Shown here piece by piece: positions 52,201 to 64,000 of a stretch of DNA of 64,000 nt. The DNA lies in contig CP136069.1 in the NCBI GenBank assembly GCA_032622095.1, positions 8,634,036 through 8,698,035 of the forward strand, in the 5' to 3' direction. Each line of letters begins with the position of its first letter. Positions within the stretch are counted from its first letter, which is position 1. The DNA comes from Siphonodentalium dalli. Lineage: Eukaryota > Mollusca > Scaphopoda > Gadilida > Siphonodentaliidae. The translations under genes were made by a program, and so were the position numbers. The notes under the pieces are model-generated. The model saw nothing but the letters and a program-made list of their open reading frames with translations, had not been told where the DNA came from and did not search any database.

Positions 52201-52349
52201 AGACATTTCAACCATTAAATTATTCCCTTACCGAAGTTGAGCTACAGTGTCATTGACACTTTCATTCTTATTGGTGTGAATTAATCCGATAACCTATGAA
52301 AAACACCCTTCAATTAAGGAGACATGGTTATTGTTGTGGGGACAAAATC

Positions 52350-52488
52350 ATTATCTCCGGCAACATCATGGGGTACATGGAGATTTAATACCTGTATGTC
52401 TCTTTTTGAACCCCTCTGCTCGCCTCAGGGTTCAAAATCGACATCCAGGTATTAAATCTACATGTACCCCCGATGTTGCCGAAGATAA
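52350..52488. repeat. long imperfect palindrome
   Basis: TTATCTCCGGCAACATCATGGGGTACATG...GATTTAATACCTG is mirrored by CAGGTATTAAATCTACATGTACCCCCGATGTTGCCGAAGATAA, with an inner GAACCCCTCTG/CGCCTCAGGGTTC stem. The whole 139-bp stretch can fold on itself. Confidence 0.8.
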
Positions 52489-53280
52489 CTAATAATGTTT
52501 CGACTAGTGGACAGCAAAATTCCGAGTTGATTAATTGTTTAACCCTACTAGTATGGCGTACACTGGTTTCCTCCATCACACAAAACCAGCAATGTCGTTA
52601 TATAGCCTGGCCCCAGCTGGCAGCTGCCAAAGCGAGTAGGGGTGCCACGATTAATCGTATAATCGATGAGCCCTTGATAAAGCCGATAATTGACACCATT
52701 TCCGTCGTCGATTAATCTGCGTTATTTATTTCGGTAGTTGGAAAATGCCGGTTATTGTTGAATACCCTGATTGTTTTACACAGTTTAATATACAACATCA
52801 TGTATCAAAGAGATTCGAGTCATTGTATATTCTTCAAATTGCATGGCGGCACTGCAGCTTTGAACTTATGCCGACATCGTTGTATATTTCTACAAGAAAG
52901 GCGGCAAGTGCTATGTCTTTGAAATGGGCTGTCTGTCAGTGAACTGAATGACCGCACCCTTGAATCTCATTGGACCAAAGGGGAGTTGATTGACATTCTC
53001 TCGAAATCAGGGAACCTACAGCATTTTAATCAGCGATATTCTCGGCGGTGTCATTTGCAGCAAGTACTAGTATACTTTGTTTGTATTTATAAGTATGCTT
53101 AGATGTTACTAGTACAGGCTATCGCTTATAGTGTGGTGACTGCTAAATGAAATTAACTATCTTATACCAAATACTTAACTTGTTCTGAGTCCTGAAATTT
53201 GCGGGCAGGGGCCCACCTTTGTAATTGTTATCCATGCTCTGAAAGTTCACTGAAACTTATAGTTTCCGTAACATTAGTTT
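52489..53280. other. non-repetitive interval, no gene recognised
   Basis: Two short plus-strand frames exist (52473-52715 and 52745-52942) without known motifs or splice context. I cannot support either as coding. Confidence 0.4.
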
Positions 53281-54910
53281 CCTTTTTAGCTCAACTTACT
53301 TTGTAAGTTTGAGCTATTGCCATGGTTTGGCGTCCGTGTGTGCGTGTGTCTGTCAACAATTTCCTTTGGCGCGGGCTACATGTCGTACCTTTCATCTGAT
53401 CTTTATGAGATTTGTCATGAGTGTTGACATTGACATGTAGATGGGAACGAGTCATTTTGGTGTCATTCGGCCAAAAAACATCCAAAAAAAGTCATCTGAC
53501 TTGCGCAGAGAAGTCATCAGACTTCTAAGTTTTACATATACTAGTACTAGTAGTTCTATATTTACAACATGACTGCTAACATACTCTCGGGGTCCAAATA
53601 AGCATACGGTGCGGAATAAGAGTACAGGGTGGACAATTCTACTAAATGCAATAAGAGTACAGGGCGGAATAACAGTACAGGGTGGCAATTTCCAACATGG
53701 AAGCAAGACTATCTGAAATGCTAAAAGGTCAATGGTCGTCATACCAAAAATTGAAGAAAACAATACGTCCATGAGGATCTTGTTAAAGATACAATAAACG
53801 TTGGCGGTGGGGTCATGCTGTCACGTCTGAAAAAAATTTCAGGCACATATACATGTATAGATTTTTTACTATATATAGATTTTTTACTTTCAACCCTTGT
53901 CGGGACCCACCCACCCCGCGTCCAATTTGTTTTCAATTTTTTTGTAGCTCCTGGGGAGGTCGGGAAAAAATCTTGGATTTCAAAATTTGGAACCCGATAA
54001 CTGGACCACCCAGCCTGGAAACAAATTTGTTCACCCACCCCCCTTTTAACACTAAAACAGAGATTTGTGGGGGGTGAATTCTGCTGTACATAGTGATATA
54101 TGAATTTCTGTGCATATTATTTATCATGGATGTTAACATTGACATGTACCATAAATAGGAACAAGTCATTTTGAGGTCATTCGGCCAAAAAACATGACTG
54201 CCAGTGGCCATCTTGGATTTCAAAATTTGCAACAAAATACAACACAATAACTGCATGGAGTCAGTTTAGCAGTTAGAATTACATTATTTCTCTTATTCTA
54301 AGGTGTTTTAAGACAAACTCATTGCAAAAAAAAACTTGCAGGAAAAAAATTTGAGTTGCGGAAAAAATTGTTTGTTGGTCCCATGGACCACCCACCCCGG
54401 CATACGTGCCCGGAATTTTTTTTATCCCCCCCCCTGTTTTTGGCAGATTTTTCTGACCATTTTTTTACCCCCCCCTTTAATACCAAAACAGATTTTCGGG
54501 GGGAGGGGCATTAACTGTAAACATCTGTTCCGGTATATGAATTTCTGTGCATACTATTTGTCATGGATGTTAACATTGACTTGTAAATATGAACAAGTCA
54601 TTTTGAGGTCATTCGGCCAAAAAACATGGCTGCCAGTGGTCATCTTATATTTCTAAATTTGCAACAAAATACAACATGATAACTGCCTGTAGTCAGTTTA
54701 GCAGTTAGAATTACATAATTTCTCTTATTCTAAGGTGTTTTAAGCCAAACTCATTGCAAAAACAGCCAAAAGACTTGCAGGGAAAAAAAATGGTGAGTTG
54801 CGGAAAAAATTGTTTGTTGGTCCCATGGATGACCCACCCTCCCCGATATACCGGTACATGCCTGGAAATTTTTTTTTGCCCGCCTCGGAGTTTACTCCTG
54901 CTCGCATTAA
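53281..54910. repeat. mosaic of dispersed repeats with a 437-bp direct duplication
   Basis: A copy of the TTAGCTCAACTTACTTTGTAAGTTTGAGCTATTGCC-headed element starts at about 53287. From 54101 and 54538 the same block repeats (TGAATTTCTGTGCATA...CATGGATGTTAACATTGAC...TTCGGCCAAAAAACATG...TTTAGCAGTTAGAATTACAT...GTTTGTTGGTCCCATGGA), a direct duplication with a period of 437 bp. Confidence 0.7.
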
Positions 54911-55497
54911 TGTTTTACTTTATCGATGTACATGTACATGTATGGTAAGATGTATTTCATCGAGTTACTGGATATGGATTTGGGGTTTTATATCATCAAA
55001 ACACGTCATTGGTAGAGTGTCCCATATAGAATGACCCATGTTTTTTGTTCAAATTCTCGAGAAGAGACTGCAGTGAAAGTTTTACTGAATGAAACTTAAA
55101 TTTACCCCGAAATTCCAAATGCAATCAACTAAGATTGTGTTTTCTCAAGAACTGATATCTGAATTTTCTCCGAACTACTGCCACAGCATACTTTAAATAG
55201 GCATTGCCTATCATATACATCTTCCATTGGTTGGTATAACTTCTAAATTGACTACATGTACATGTATCTAATTAGACTAGCCCTGGTGTGGAAAACTCTT
55301 AAATTTTATAGCCCGATGTGCTGTTTACCGACGCCTGCACCGGGGTTTACTGTCCGCAGTTGGTATTCTAGGATGACCAGCATGTTAATTTTGTGAGGTA
55401 AATGAACTTAACAAGAAAACCCGCAAAAACAAAACAAAATCATATTTAATGTTTTTAATTATTTCCTTCATAAAAAGAATTAACCTTAAAATAACAA

Positions 55498-55622
55498 AAA
55501 CCTTCGGAATAGCGAACCTTCGGAATAGTGAACCTTCGGAATAGCGAACCTTCGGAATAGCGAACATTCAGAGAACCTTCGGAATAGTGGACCTTCGGGA
55601 TAGCGAACCTTCGGAATAGAGA
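55498..55622. repeat. short tandem repeat of about 16 bp (AACCTTCGGAATAGCG)
   Basis: About seven head-to-tail units of (G)AACCTTCGGAATAG(C/T)G with small variants, closing with AATAGAGACATGCCCCC. A shorter related run is at 57176-57242 and ends with the same ATAGAGACATG(T/C)CCCCC. Confidence 0.9.
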
Positions 55623-55799
55623 CATGCCCCCAATATTCATATTATATGCCCAGAGTTAAAAGGTATGGGCCCATAAATTTCTAAATTTTGCCCTTAAAAT
55701 ATTGAACCCCAAATTGGAGCCCGCACAGAACAGAACTTAAGTCAACTGTACCTGTGTCATGTCCCAATGCAGGAGGGTCCATATATACCGCAACATTCA

Positions 55800-56300
55800 T
55801 ATTATATGAAATTTTGTCTCGGTCGAGTTCGAAAACCGGCCAGGTCCGATAAAATTTGATAGAGTAATGGCCCTTAATTAGTCATTTTTCCACAAATTTT
55901 CAGCTCGTTAGCGCGATAATTTAACAAACATCATCCTATTTGATTGAAATTTTGATATATTGGTGTCTCCCAAGAATACCTCGGACGAGTTAGAAAACCA
56001 AATTTGAGCTCGTTAGCGCGATAACTTCAACAAACGTATATAAGTGTCTTCCAATAATATCCTGGACGAGTTCGAAAACCAGCTGGCCCAATAAAATTTG
56101 ATAGAGTTATGGCCCTTAATTAGTCATTTTTCGTGAATTTTGAGCTCGTTAGCGCGATAACTTCAACAAACGTCCTCCGATTTGTTTAAAATTTGGAATA
56201 GACATACTTGCCAAGAATATTTCTGACGAGTTCGAAAACCAGCCTGGCCCGATAAAATTTGATAGAGTTATAGCCCTTAATTAGTCATTTTTCGATTTTA
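55800..56300. repeat. tandem repeat of about 115-180 bp
   Basis: Three or four diverged units of GAGTTCGAAAACC(A/G)GC...GATAAAATTTGATAGAGTTATGGCCCTTAATTAGTCATTTTTC...GAGCTCGTTAGCGCGATAACTTCAACAAACG. Non-coding. Confidence 0.75.
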
Positions 56301-57675
56301 CCTACATGTATTAATTAGTCTACCGATACTGATGCACACCGTAGCTTGTTCAATAGCCTGTATAGGCCAACAACTGACGATCGACCGCAGCTATAGAACA
56401 GAGTTTTAGCCAACGTTTTATAAAATATAATTGAGTTTCGGCTGGAAATGTGAACATGTGCGTCGTTGATTGTGCTTGGGGACCCAGGCGGGACAACGAA
56501 ACTATTATTGACTGTACTTTGACTTTATCTCCATATTGGGGGGGGGGGGGGGAGGGTATGTGTTTGTGTTTATCCCCCATGCGTGTAATATGGCTCAAAT
56601 GAATGGTGTTGTCACTATGAATTCGCGCTATAAAGACAGGACAGGTTCCGTATTATTGACAATTGTGAAATAAATCACTTTGGGATTTTGTTGAGTATGC
56701 ATGACAATATACGCATAATAATCACATGTTTTTTTCAGGAACTTCACTGACATCGAACTCAAAACAAATGATAATACAGCAATAAGATAAATGATCAACA
56801 TTGAGTAGTTTCATCCACGAAAATCCTGTGTATAAAAATGTCCCGACTCAGCAATTGGGTGTTCTTTGATCCAATTATGTAATTGTACGATATGACGGGG
56901 TCTTCGAGTCTGAGTAGTTTCATCCATGGAATCCCGTGCACAAAAACATCCGTACTCAACAGTCCGGCATTCTTCGCTGATGTTACGCTGTATCTAATGT
57001 CGCTATTTGACCCGCTTTTTCACCAGTATTCTGTTTAACCCCCGAACTCCCGTTGCAGCCAAAATTTTTTTACGACATATTGCTACTGACATTTGGTACA
57101 TGCATGAATCAAACAGATCATCTGCGAGGGGAATGGGTCCATGTGACGGACCCGCAGCCGGCCTGGCGGAAACCCTGGAATAGAGAACCTTCGGAATAGT
57201 GGACCGTCGGAATAGCGACCTTCAGAATAGAGACATGTCCCCCAATTACACCGGTGGCGTAAACACATGTGCTAATCTGTGTCGCACTATCGTGACTCTA
57301 TCGGTACGGTTTACTCAAGTACGAGAAATACCTAATCACCCATAATGCATTCGCCCATTGGTCCACGCGTATATACAATTACCAAAACATCTTACACCTG
57401 TGGCGTAAATGAAAGCAAATTTCAATTTAGGCCAAAACTTTGTCTGGATGGCAGCCTTCTTAATTCAGATTGTTTGGTCTAACTGGGCTGTCACTCAGGT
57501 TCAATTAGTCATTTACTTACCGGGTAGGACAATATAGTATCATCAGGGGTGGGGATTGTGGGGGCTGGAAATATCTACAGTTCACCTTGTCCTAATGTGA
57601 ACAGGCCCGTATAGAAGCGTCGTATATGGGCAGCACAAAAGGGGACGGGTAGCGGAGCACGTTACAGGCCCCTGT
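56301..57675. other. non-coding interval with repeat fragments
   Basis: No gene. It contains a poly-G run at about 56538-56552, two similar phrases around 56810 and 56920 (GAGTAGTTTCATCCA...ATCC(T/C)GTG), and at about 57012-57177 a fragment shared in inverted orientation with about 63223-63391. Confidence 0.5.
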
Positions 57676-59350
57676 GGTTTTTAGCTCAACTTACTTTGTA
57701 AGTTTGAGCTATTGCCATTGGTTGGCGTCCGTATGTGCGTGTGTCTGTCAACAATTTCCTTTGGCGCGGGCTAATTGTCGTACCTTTTGTCTGGTCTTTA
57801 TGAAATTTGTCATGAATGTTGACATTGACATGTAGATGGGAACGAATGATTTTGGGGTCGTTTGGCCAAAAAACATGGCCACCAGCAGCCATCTTGGATT
57901 TTACTCTTTACATGTACATGACTAAATCCTTTGGGGTGGGCTACAGGTCATAGCTTTGGTCGGATCTTCATTATACCCCCCGTTTTTTTTTATCAATTTA
58001 CGTGAAACTTGCTACAGACATCAACCACCATGGGAACCTGTGCACCTGCGATTATGACGTCTGTCGGACTTTTTTTGGTGGAGTTATCCCCCCTTTTTCG
58101 ACTTAGAAAATTTTCGCAACATGTAACTTTTGTCCGAGCTTTTATTCCTACATTTTTCAGTCAATTTTTTAAAAACGTGGCACAGATATTTAGTACCATG
58201 GGAACTTGTGCACCTGCGATTATGACGTCTGTCCGACATTTTTTGGTGGAGTTATCTCCCTTCTTCGACTTAGAAACTTTTTTTGCAACATGCATAATTT
58301 TGTCCGAGCTTTTATTCCTACATTTTTCGGTCAATGTTTTTTAATCTTGGCACTGATATTTAGTACCATGGGAACCTGTGCACCTGCGATTATGACGTCT
58401 GTCCGACATTTTTTGTGTGGAGTTATTCCCCTTTTTCGCAACATACATAATTTTGTCCAAGCTTTTATTCCTACATTTTTCGGTCAATAGGTTTAAGATT
58501 AGGGTTATGGTTGTACACCTGCAATGGGAACTGTTATTTTATTATTTTAACTAAATGTTTACTGACATTTGAAACATCTTATTATTTTAAAAACGGGGGT
58601 ATCCGTAGTCCCATTGGGACAGTCACACCTAGTTAAATTTGTCATGGATGTTAACAATGACATGTAGTTGGGAACGAGTCGTTTTGGTGTTATTTGGCCA
58701 AAAAAACATTGCCGCCAGAAGCAATCTTGGATTTTACTCTTTGCATGACTAAATCCTTTGACACAGGCTACAGGTCGTACCTTTGGTCAGTTCATTGTGA
58801 GATTTGTCATGGCTGTTGACATTGACATGTACCCGGTAGATGGAAACGAGTCATTTTGGTGTCGGTCGGCCAAAAAACATGGCTGCCAGCGGCCATCTTG
58901 GATTTCAAAATTCAATCCATTAGCACGGCCTACAGGTCTTATCTTTTGTCGGATCATCATTAAATTTGTCATGGATGTTAATATTGACATGTAGATGGGA
59001 ACGGGTAATTTTGGGGTCGTTCGGCCGAAAAATATGGCCACCAGCAGCCATCTTGGATTTTACTCTTTGCATAACTAAATCCTTTGGCAAGGGCTACAAG
59101 TCATATCTTTTGTCGGATCATCATGAAATTTGTGATGGATGTTAACAATTACATGTAAATGTGAACGAGTCTTTTTGGGGTCATTTGGCAAAAAAGCATG
59201 GCTGCTGGTGGCCATCTTGGATTTTAATCTTTGCATAACTACCGGTAGGCCTTTCAACTTTCCACATTCCTAATCACTCCATTGACCTTAACACATGAAA
59301 TTATTCCCTTTCCAAGTTGAGCTACAGTGTCATTGGCACTTTCATCAGTA
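57676..59350. repeat. composite dispersed element with a nested second repeat
   Basis: It starts TTTAGCTCAACTTACTTTGTAAGTTTGAGCTATTGCC (about 57678) and ends CCAAGTTGAGCTACAGTGTCATTGGCAC (about 59313-59340), with units of the GGCCATCTTGGATTT family between. At about 57970-58635 the poly-C/poly-G repeat also present at 33446-33996 is inserted, here with three internal copies of CATTTTTCGGTCAATG...GTGCACCTGCGATTATGACGTCTGTC. Confidence 0.7.
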
Positions 59351-59590
59351 ATGTGTTTACTGTTGTAAGGCCAAAATAAATTGAATGCGTGTTTCCGTTA
59401 ACGAGCCCAAAAAAATATGGGCTGGCGGCTGCTGGCGGTAGGCTTTTCATTTTATTTTATTTTTTTATGGTCTCGTGTGGGCCATACCTAACCACCATCA
59501 ATTTCATCAAACACCATACAATGACCCAGAGCAACTGATATATTGAGGGGAAACATATAAAACAGTTAAACAGTAGACAGTTTACTAAAA

Positions 59591-59740
59591 TTACTTTAAT
59601 AAACCTGAAACAGGCACTGCCTTGCCATGTGGCTTGGCCACAACAGGCATCAGTCCTGCATTGAAACAATTAATACAAATAGGGAAAACTGTCCTGTAAT
59701 GTTTTTTCAGAGATGTTTTTACATCCCATTGGGAGTCCTG
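59591..59740 (-). CDS. possible terminal exon of an unknown gene
   Basis: On the minus strand TTGTGCAG (acceptor-like, exon from about 59740) is followed by 49 codons, DSQWDVKTSLKKHYRTVFP through a CINC...CFNAGL stretch to AKPHGKAVPVSGLLK and a stop at 59591-59593. The peptide has a plausible globular composition with Cys-x2-Cys, unlike the surrounding repeats. I do not recognise the family for certain. It may equally be a fragment of a transposon. Weak evidence. Confidence 0.22.
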   Translation of the reverse strand, partial: QDSQWDVKTSLKKHYRTVFPICINCFNAGLMPVVAKPHGKAVPVSGLLK

Positions 59741-60090
59741 CACAATGGGCACAGGTATCAATGGCCCCAAGGGCTGCCCCATAATATCCCAATTCTATTG
59801 GAGACCGAGACACAATATCCTGATGCACCACCATCCTTGCAGCCTGGTTATGGTCAGGTGGGACCGAAGAGGAGCGATAACTTGTGATCTTCCAGTATAG
59901 CGTCCGGTCGTAATTTGACTTTCGTTTGAAGAGTGACGATGTGGCTTTGCAAAAAATATATAAATATATCAAAGATATAATTTATTTCAAGGTGAATCAG
60001 GGTGAATCAGATAAAATGGAACCACGTGTACACAGTTTGGATAACAGTGCGGTCGGTCGGTTTATAGATTGATTTTTTTTATTTAAAACC

Positions 60091-60350
60091 AATCAAATGA
60101 ACTTGGGTCCGTGGGTTTTGAAGACGGTCGGTTGGGTTACAGGAAACACGCATTAAATTTGTTTTGGCCTAATTGTGACATTTACATGTATATTCAAAAT
60201 TTTGCTTTTAATTGCTTTAAATCAAATGAACTTGGGTCCGTGGGGTTTGAAGACGGTCGGTTGGGTTACAGGAAACACGCATTAAATTTGTTTTGGCCTA
60301 ATTGTGACATTTACATGTATATTCAAAATTTTGCTTTTAATTGCTTTAAA
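60091..60350. repeat. 129-bp tandem duplication
   Basis: AATCAAATGAACTTGGGTCC... at 60091-60219 is repeated at 60220-60348 with essentially one difference (GTGGGTTTTG/GTGGGGTTTG). The open frame across both copies repeats the same peptide and has no known motif. Confidence 0.92.
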
Positions 60351-61320
60351 TCCTGGATACATCTCGGTTGAAGTGGTAACCTTAAGACAGTGTTGGTGGT
60401 TAACGCAGTATTTATCAGAGTGACACCACTTTGCAGGTGATCAATTACTTTAAGGATAGCTGTGAGTGCTCTCGCTGTATTTTCCTCATGGTAATGACTG
60501 ACCGTTCAGCACATTTTCAAACTGTTTTCTCCGGTGTACGCACACATGAGCGCAGCAAGCATTGAGTAACTCCACACACTATCTAATGGTAGATGTAGAT
60601 AATAAATCCCCCATGTGCATCACATACATGTAGATACGCTATATACATGTAGATACCTGGTGCATCATTACTCATCACCTCGTGGGGGGGGGGTGTATAT
60701 ATTCCCAGGTACATCTTTAGTTCTTTACTCATCACTCTATAAATAAATTTTTTTGAGAGTGCCCTTTAACTCTTCAGCCAATATAGAATTTCATGCAATT
60801 TTAAAGTAATGCCGTAGAAGATAAGTGTCAATTTTGAACAGGACAATTTTTTGGCTGTGCACTGGATTGCACAATCCCAAAGTTTCCACAATGACAGGGA
60901 AATAGTGTATTTGGCACTGTCAAATTCAACTATAATTGATAGGCCTAAATATACCTACAATAAATATGTAGAAACGTCACAATGTTTTGCGCATGTTCTC
61001 TTCAAACCCACCATCCCAGGTGACAGGTATATGGGTGGACATGGTGATTCAACATGTACGCATACCGTACATGTACATGTATGTAGTCGGTCAGATACTG
61101 GTAGCTTGTTAAAACCAGATGTTTGGGTCCTGCAAATATTTGATAAACAATTAGATTTATATATCACTGATGTAATGTTGTTCATTGAAATTTCAAGCAA
61201 AAAAAAAAAGGAAAAAAAAAATACTAGTAACAACTGTACCATATTGCATCCAACCAACACCCAAACTACCCCCCCCCCAGCTCCTAGCTCAAGTTTTAGC
61301 CAGACTTTACAAAAGTTACC
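60351..61320. other. non-coding interval
   Basis: No gene supported. It has several ACATGTACATGTA words (60625-60655, 61060-61085), a poly-A-rich stretch at 61200-61225 and a poly-C run at 61268-61279. The 169-codon frame at 60851-61360 overlaps an equally long antisense frame and ends in low-complexity sequence. Confidence 0.4.
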
Positions 61321-61990
61321 ATTTTTTTTCAATTTTCTGGGAAAAACACGTGGCTGCTAACAGCAATCTTTGTTTGCACTCTTTGTATGACTAAATCCTT
61401 TGGCACACCCTACAGGCAACATCTCTCATCCAATCATCACCAAACATAATATGGATTCTCGGATTGACATCTACATGTAAATGAGAGATTACCATCCCCC
61501 CTCCCCCCCCGAAATTCTGGTAAAAAACATGGCTGCCAACAGCCATCTTGTTTTTACTCTTTGTGTTGACTAAATCCTTTAGCACACCCTACATGTAACA
61601 TCTCTCATCTGATCGTCACAAAACTTCATATGGATCTTCGGGGTGACATCTTGATGGGAGCTATCCATTTTTTCCGAATTCTGTTAAAAAAAAAACATGG
61701 CTGCCAGCGGCCATACTGGATTTCAAGCATGAAGTTCACAATTAATAGTGAAATGTTTTGAAAATTCACGGGTACATTTATGTTTGGGATATCACCTCTA
61801 GATGGGAACTATTGAATTTAAACGATTTTCGATGAAAAACATGACCACTGGCAGGCATCTTGTATTTCACTCTTTGCATCACTAAATTCTTTGGCACACT
61901 CTAAAGGCCACAACCCTAATTCGATTGTCATCAAACTTAGCATGGATTCTCAATGTGACCTCTAGATGGGAGATTATCATTGTTGACATA
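61321..61990. repeat. diverged units of the GGCCATCTTGGATTT dispersed family
   Basis: About four degenerate units with AAAAACATGGCTGCCA(A/G)C(A/G)GCCAT, CTCTTTG(C/T)ATGACTAAATCCTTTGGCACACCCTA and CATCTCTCATC(C/T)GATC. Non-coding. Confidence 0.7.
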
Positions 61991-63222
61991 CAAACATCCC
62001 CGCGGTTGTGGGGTTTCACACCTGTAGATGTACCACTATAATTAAAGTATTTGACTTGAAAAACGGGGTGGTACCCCGATAAAGACCATTGTATTGCTGG
62101 TAGTATACGGTATCCACAGCGGTATCAAGATGGTCACCGGTGGAGTTACGGTACCGTTTTGTCAGGGACATGGCCAGAGGATCTGCATTGGGGGGGGGGG
62201 GGTGTCCACTTCAGGAAATTTCAACACTACACCCCTCCCCCTTGAATCCAAAAACACAAGTTTTGCATAATTCCATTTGCACCTCAATGCTCAGGCCTAA
62301 TAACCTAGATATATTCATAAACCATGGTTCTATATACCCAGTATCAGAACATTCAGATATCTGAACCTGAAAATTCCATAAATACACAGAACGACACGAT
62401 GTGTAAATGGGTTTGTCAATACGGCACGAGTGCTGTCGCAGAAGGATAAAGAAGAAAAATTGTCATAAATTAGTTTGGAAATATTCAGGATATCATGCAG
62501 TATCAGATATGGGTTGGTTTCAATTTTATATTTAGGCGTCTAATATCTAGTGTGTGTAAGTTCTACAATCGCGTTAAGTGTTTTTGGCATTTACATGGCA
62601 ATATGGGCCAGGGGGCTGAGGAGCTGCAGTACCCCTCCCCCCTCTGAATGATTTGCAAGCATAAAATTTGGGCAATTTTTGGGAGAATTGGTGGAACTTT
62701 CGGGCAAATCGCATGGTGCTTCGGGTGAATTTCTACATCTATATCTATACTTCTCCGGTTAGCAAATTTATTTGTTCCAGAGTGGCTATTTTATCTCAGG
62801 CATGAAATGGCTTGATATTATATTATCTTATACCAGACCACCATTCGTCACTGCGTGTTGAAATTTTAATAATTTTTCAAATTCTAAATTAAATCACGAT
62901 ATGTAAATTAGATCCTATCTTCAGCAAAATACATGTAGCTTTACCTACCATATCGTAGCTGAAGTGTGCATGTAATATTCAGTTAATGCAATGAATCATG
63001 AGTATAACCTGGTTGAAATACTACTGTGTGGCGAGTCACACTCGTCTTCGAGCTATATTGAGGCCATGTACACAATGTACATGTATGCACGGTGCTATGA
63101 ACGGTTTGTATTGTGAATGGGTAAAATTATCTGCTCGTAAACCCTCATAGTAGACAATTTTATACCAGGTTCTATTCAGTTTTCAGAAATAGCTCGCAAT
63201 GGAAATTTGCATGGTACATGTC
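61991..63222. other. non-coding interval
   Basis: No gene recognised. A poly-G run at about 62189-62203 and several short repeats occur; frames are short and unsupported. Confidence 0.4.
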
Positions 63223-63391
63223 AGGGTTTCCGCCAGGCCGGCTGCGGGTCCGTCCCACGGACCCATTCCCCTCGCAGATGATCTGTTTGATTCATACATG
63301 TACCAAAAGTCAGTAGCAATATGTCATAAAAAATTCGGCTGCAACGGGAGTTCGGGGGGTTAAACAGAATACTGGTGAAAAAGCGGGTCAA
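63223..63391. repeat. dispersed repeat fragment, inverted copy of 57012-57177
   Basis: CAGGGTTTCCGCCAGGCCGGCTGCGGGTCCGTC...CCCTCGCAGATGATCTGTTTGATTCATACATGTACCAAA...TCGGCTGCAACGGGAGTTCGGGG...ACAGAATACTGGTGAAAAAGCGGGTCAA matches the reverse complement of 57012-57177 with few changes. The CAGGG outer end suggests the edge of a hAT-like element. Confidence 0.8.
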
Positions 63392-63817
63392 TTGAGCACA
63401 GTGTGTTACCAGTACAGCGTAACCCTTTGTAATCAAAGCGCCAAAAACTACAACGTAATGTTTGGTGTGCATTGAAATAACGACGTCATATACAGCAAGG
63501 TCAAAATGACATGGTTTCAGTAACAGGGCATGGCAGACATTTAATTTTACCGGTATATGTCCATGAACTATAAACATCTATACAGTACCAATGATACCAG
63601 ATTTAAACTGGCACATTAATTAATGCGACTTGAGAATATATATACTTCAAAGTATCAACCTGTGTGGGGTACAATTATTATTCACCTACATGTAGGCCTA
63701 CATTGTATAATCTAATTGTATATTCTAATTTTATATCTACATGTACATATCATGGACTTGGAAGGAGTAAATGTTCGGACACGTTATTATCATATTAATA
63801 AATGACAAACAGTCACT

Positions 63818-64000
63818 ATGCCAGACTTGGATATTTTAGGTGTTGTCAGAGTAACAGATCATGAGTTGATAGAATGCAAATATTTCACTGATTGGCTTGA
63901 TGCACTGATGAAAAGTGTGATGACAGATATTTTCTACCCATTGATAGTCACATTAATATTTGAGACAGTTGCTTGCTCTTTTTCCATGCACACAATGATC
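63818..64000 (+). CDS. open frame running off the window, unknown, partial
   Basis: From the ATG at 63818 all 61 codons to the window end are open (MPDLDILGVVRVTDHELIEC..., ending in a hydrophobic ILVT-like stretch and SMHTMI). Codon use looks more coding-like than the surroundings, and there is a hydrophobic segment around residues 41-56. I do not recognise the family. It could be the start of a host gene, part of a transposon, or chance. Confidence 0.25.
   Translation, partial: MPDLDILGVVRVTDHELIECKYFTDWLDALMKSVMTDIFYPLIVTLIFETVACSFSMHTMI

Noticed and set aside
60851..61360. 169-codon frame with an antisense frame of 125 codons
   Set aside because: Low-complexity Lys and Pro/Ser runs, no motif, ends in a dispersed repeat.

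Overview
The window is animal (eukaryotic) DNA. The evidence is spliceosomal introns, a tRNA-derived SINE, LINE fragments, hAT-like miniature elements, long satellite arrays, and no bacterial-style gene packing. The repeat spectrum (many ACATGTACATGTA-type words, dispersed sequences with no long host gene) fits a marine invertebrate such as a mollusc or another lophotrochozoan. The species cannot be fixed from sequence alone. I recognise no complete host protein-coding gene.

The centrepiece is a Polinton/Maverick (virus-like, adintovirus-related) element at 5977-26054, 20,078 bp. It has 387-bp terminal inverted repeats that start AG and differ at about three positions, and a perfect 6-bp target-site duplication (GATGCG at 5971-5976 and 26055-26060). 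Its left half carries minus-strand accessory genes: an acidic nuclear-type exon, a signal-peptide/membrane protein, a PC4-like DNA-binding protein and a BIR (IAP-type) protein. The middle, on the plus strand, carries an eight-exon protein-primed family B DNA polymerase, the A32/FtsK-type packaging ATPase and two small ORFs. The right half, on the minus strand, is a compact block: a small two-helix membrane protein, a TBP-like protein, a chromodomain integrase, a short penton-like protein, a Lys/Arg-rich core-like protein and the major capsid protein. The two blocks converge at 21.45-21.85 kb on facing polyadenylation signals.

Together these genes would supply genome replication (polymerase), integration (integrase), virion assembly (capsid proteins, ATPase, basic protein), transcription control (TBP-like and PC4-like) and possible host-cell interaction (BIR protein, membrane protein). 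I could not find the expected adenovirus-like cysteine protease. Several genes carry lesions: a phase change in the polymerase, in-frame stops in the TBP-like and PC4-like genes, and a cut-off RING domain. The copy is structurally young but probably not autonomous unless these are sequence errors. Unusual features are four PxDLS-type (CtBP-binding-like) motifs near the polymerase N terminus, a GC-AG intron, a duplicated decoy exon start, and a TATA box plus splice donor in the left subterminal region that could be a leader exon.

The left flank (1-5970) holds a hAT-like miniature element with a SINE nested in it, two fragments of one LINE family (in opposite orientations) and a dispersed repeat family. 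The right flank is repeats almost throughout. From 27.3 to 34.4 kb is a 1.46-kb tandem repeat in ABAB order. From 37.4 to 43.7 kb is a satellite of about 140 bp with higher-order structure. From 43.7 to 51.7 kb is a 784-bp satellite, one unit of which contains a second copy of the hAT-like element. From 51.7 to 64 kb there are dispersed and short tandem repeats, plus an open frame of unknown nature running off the window end.
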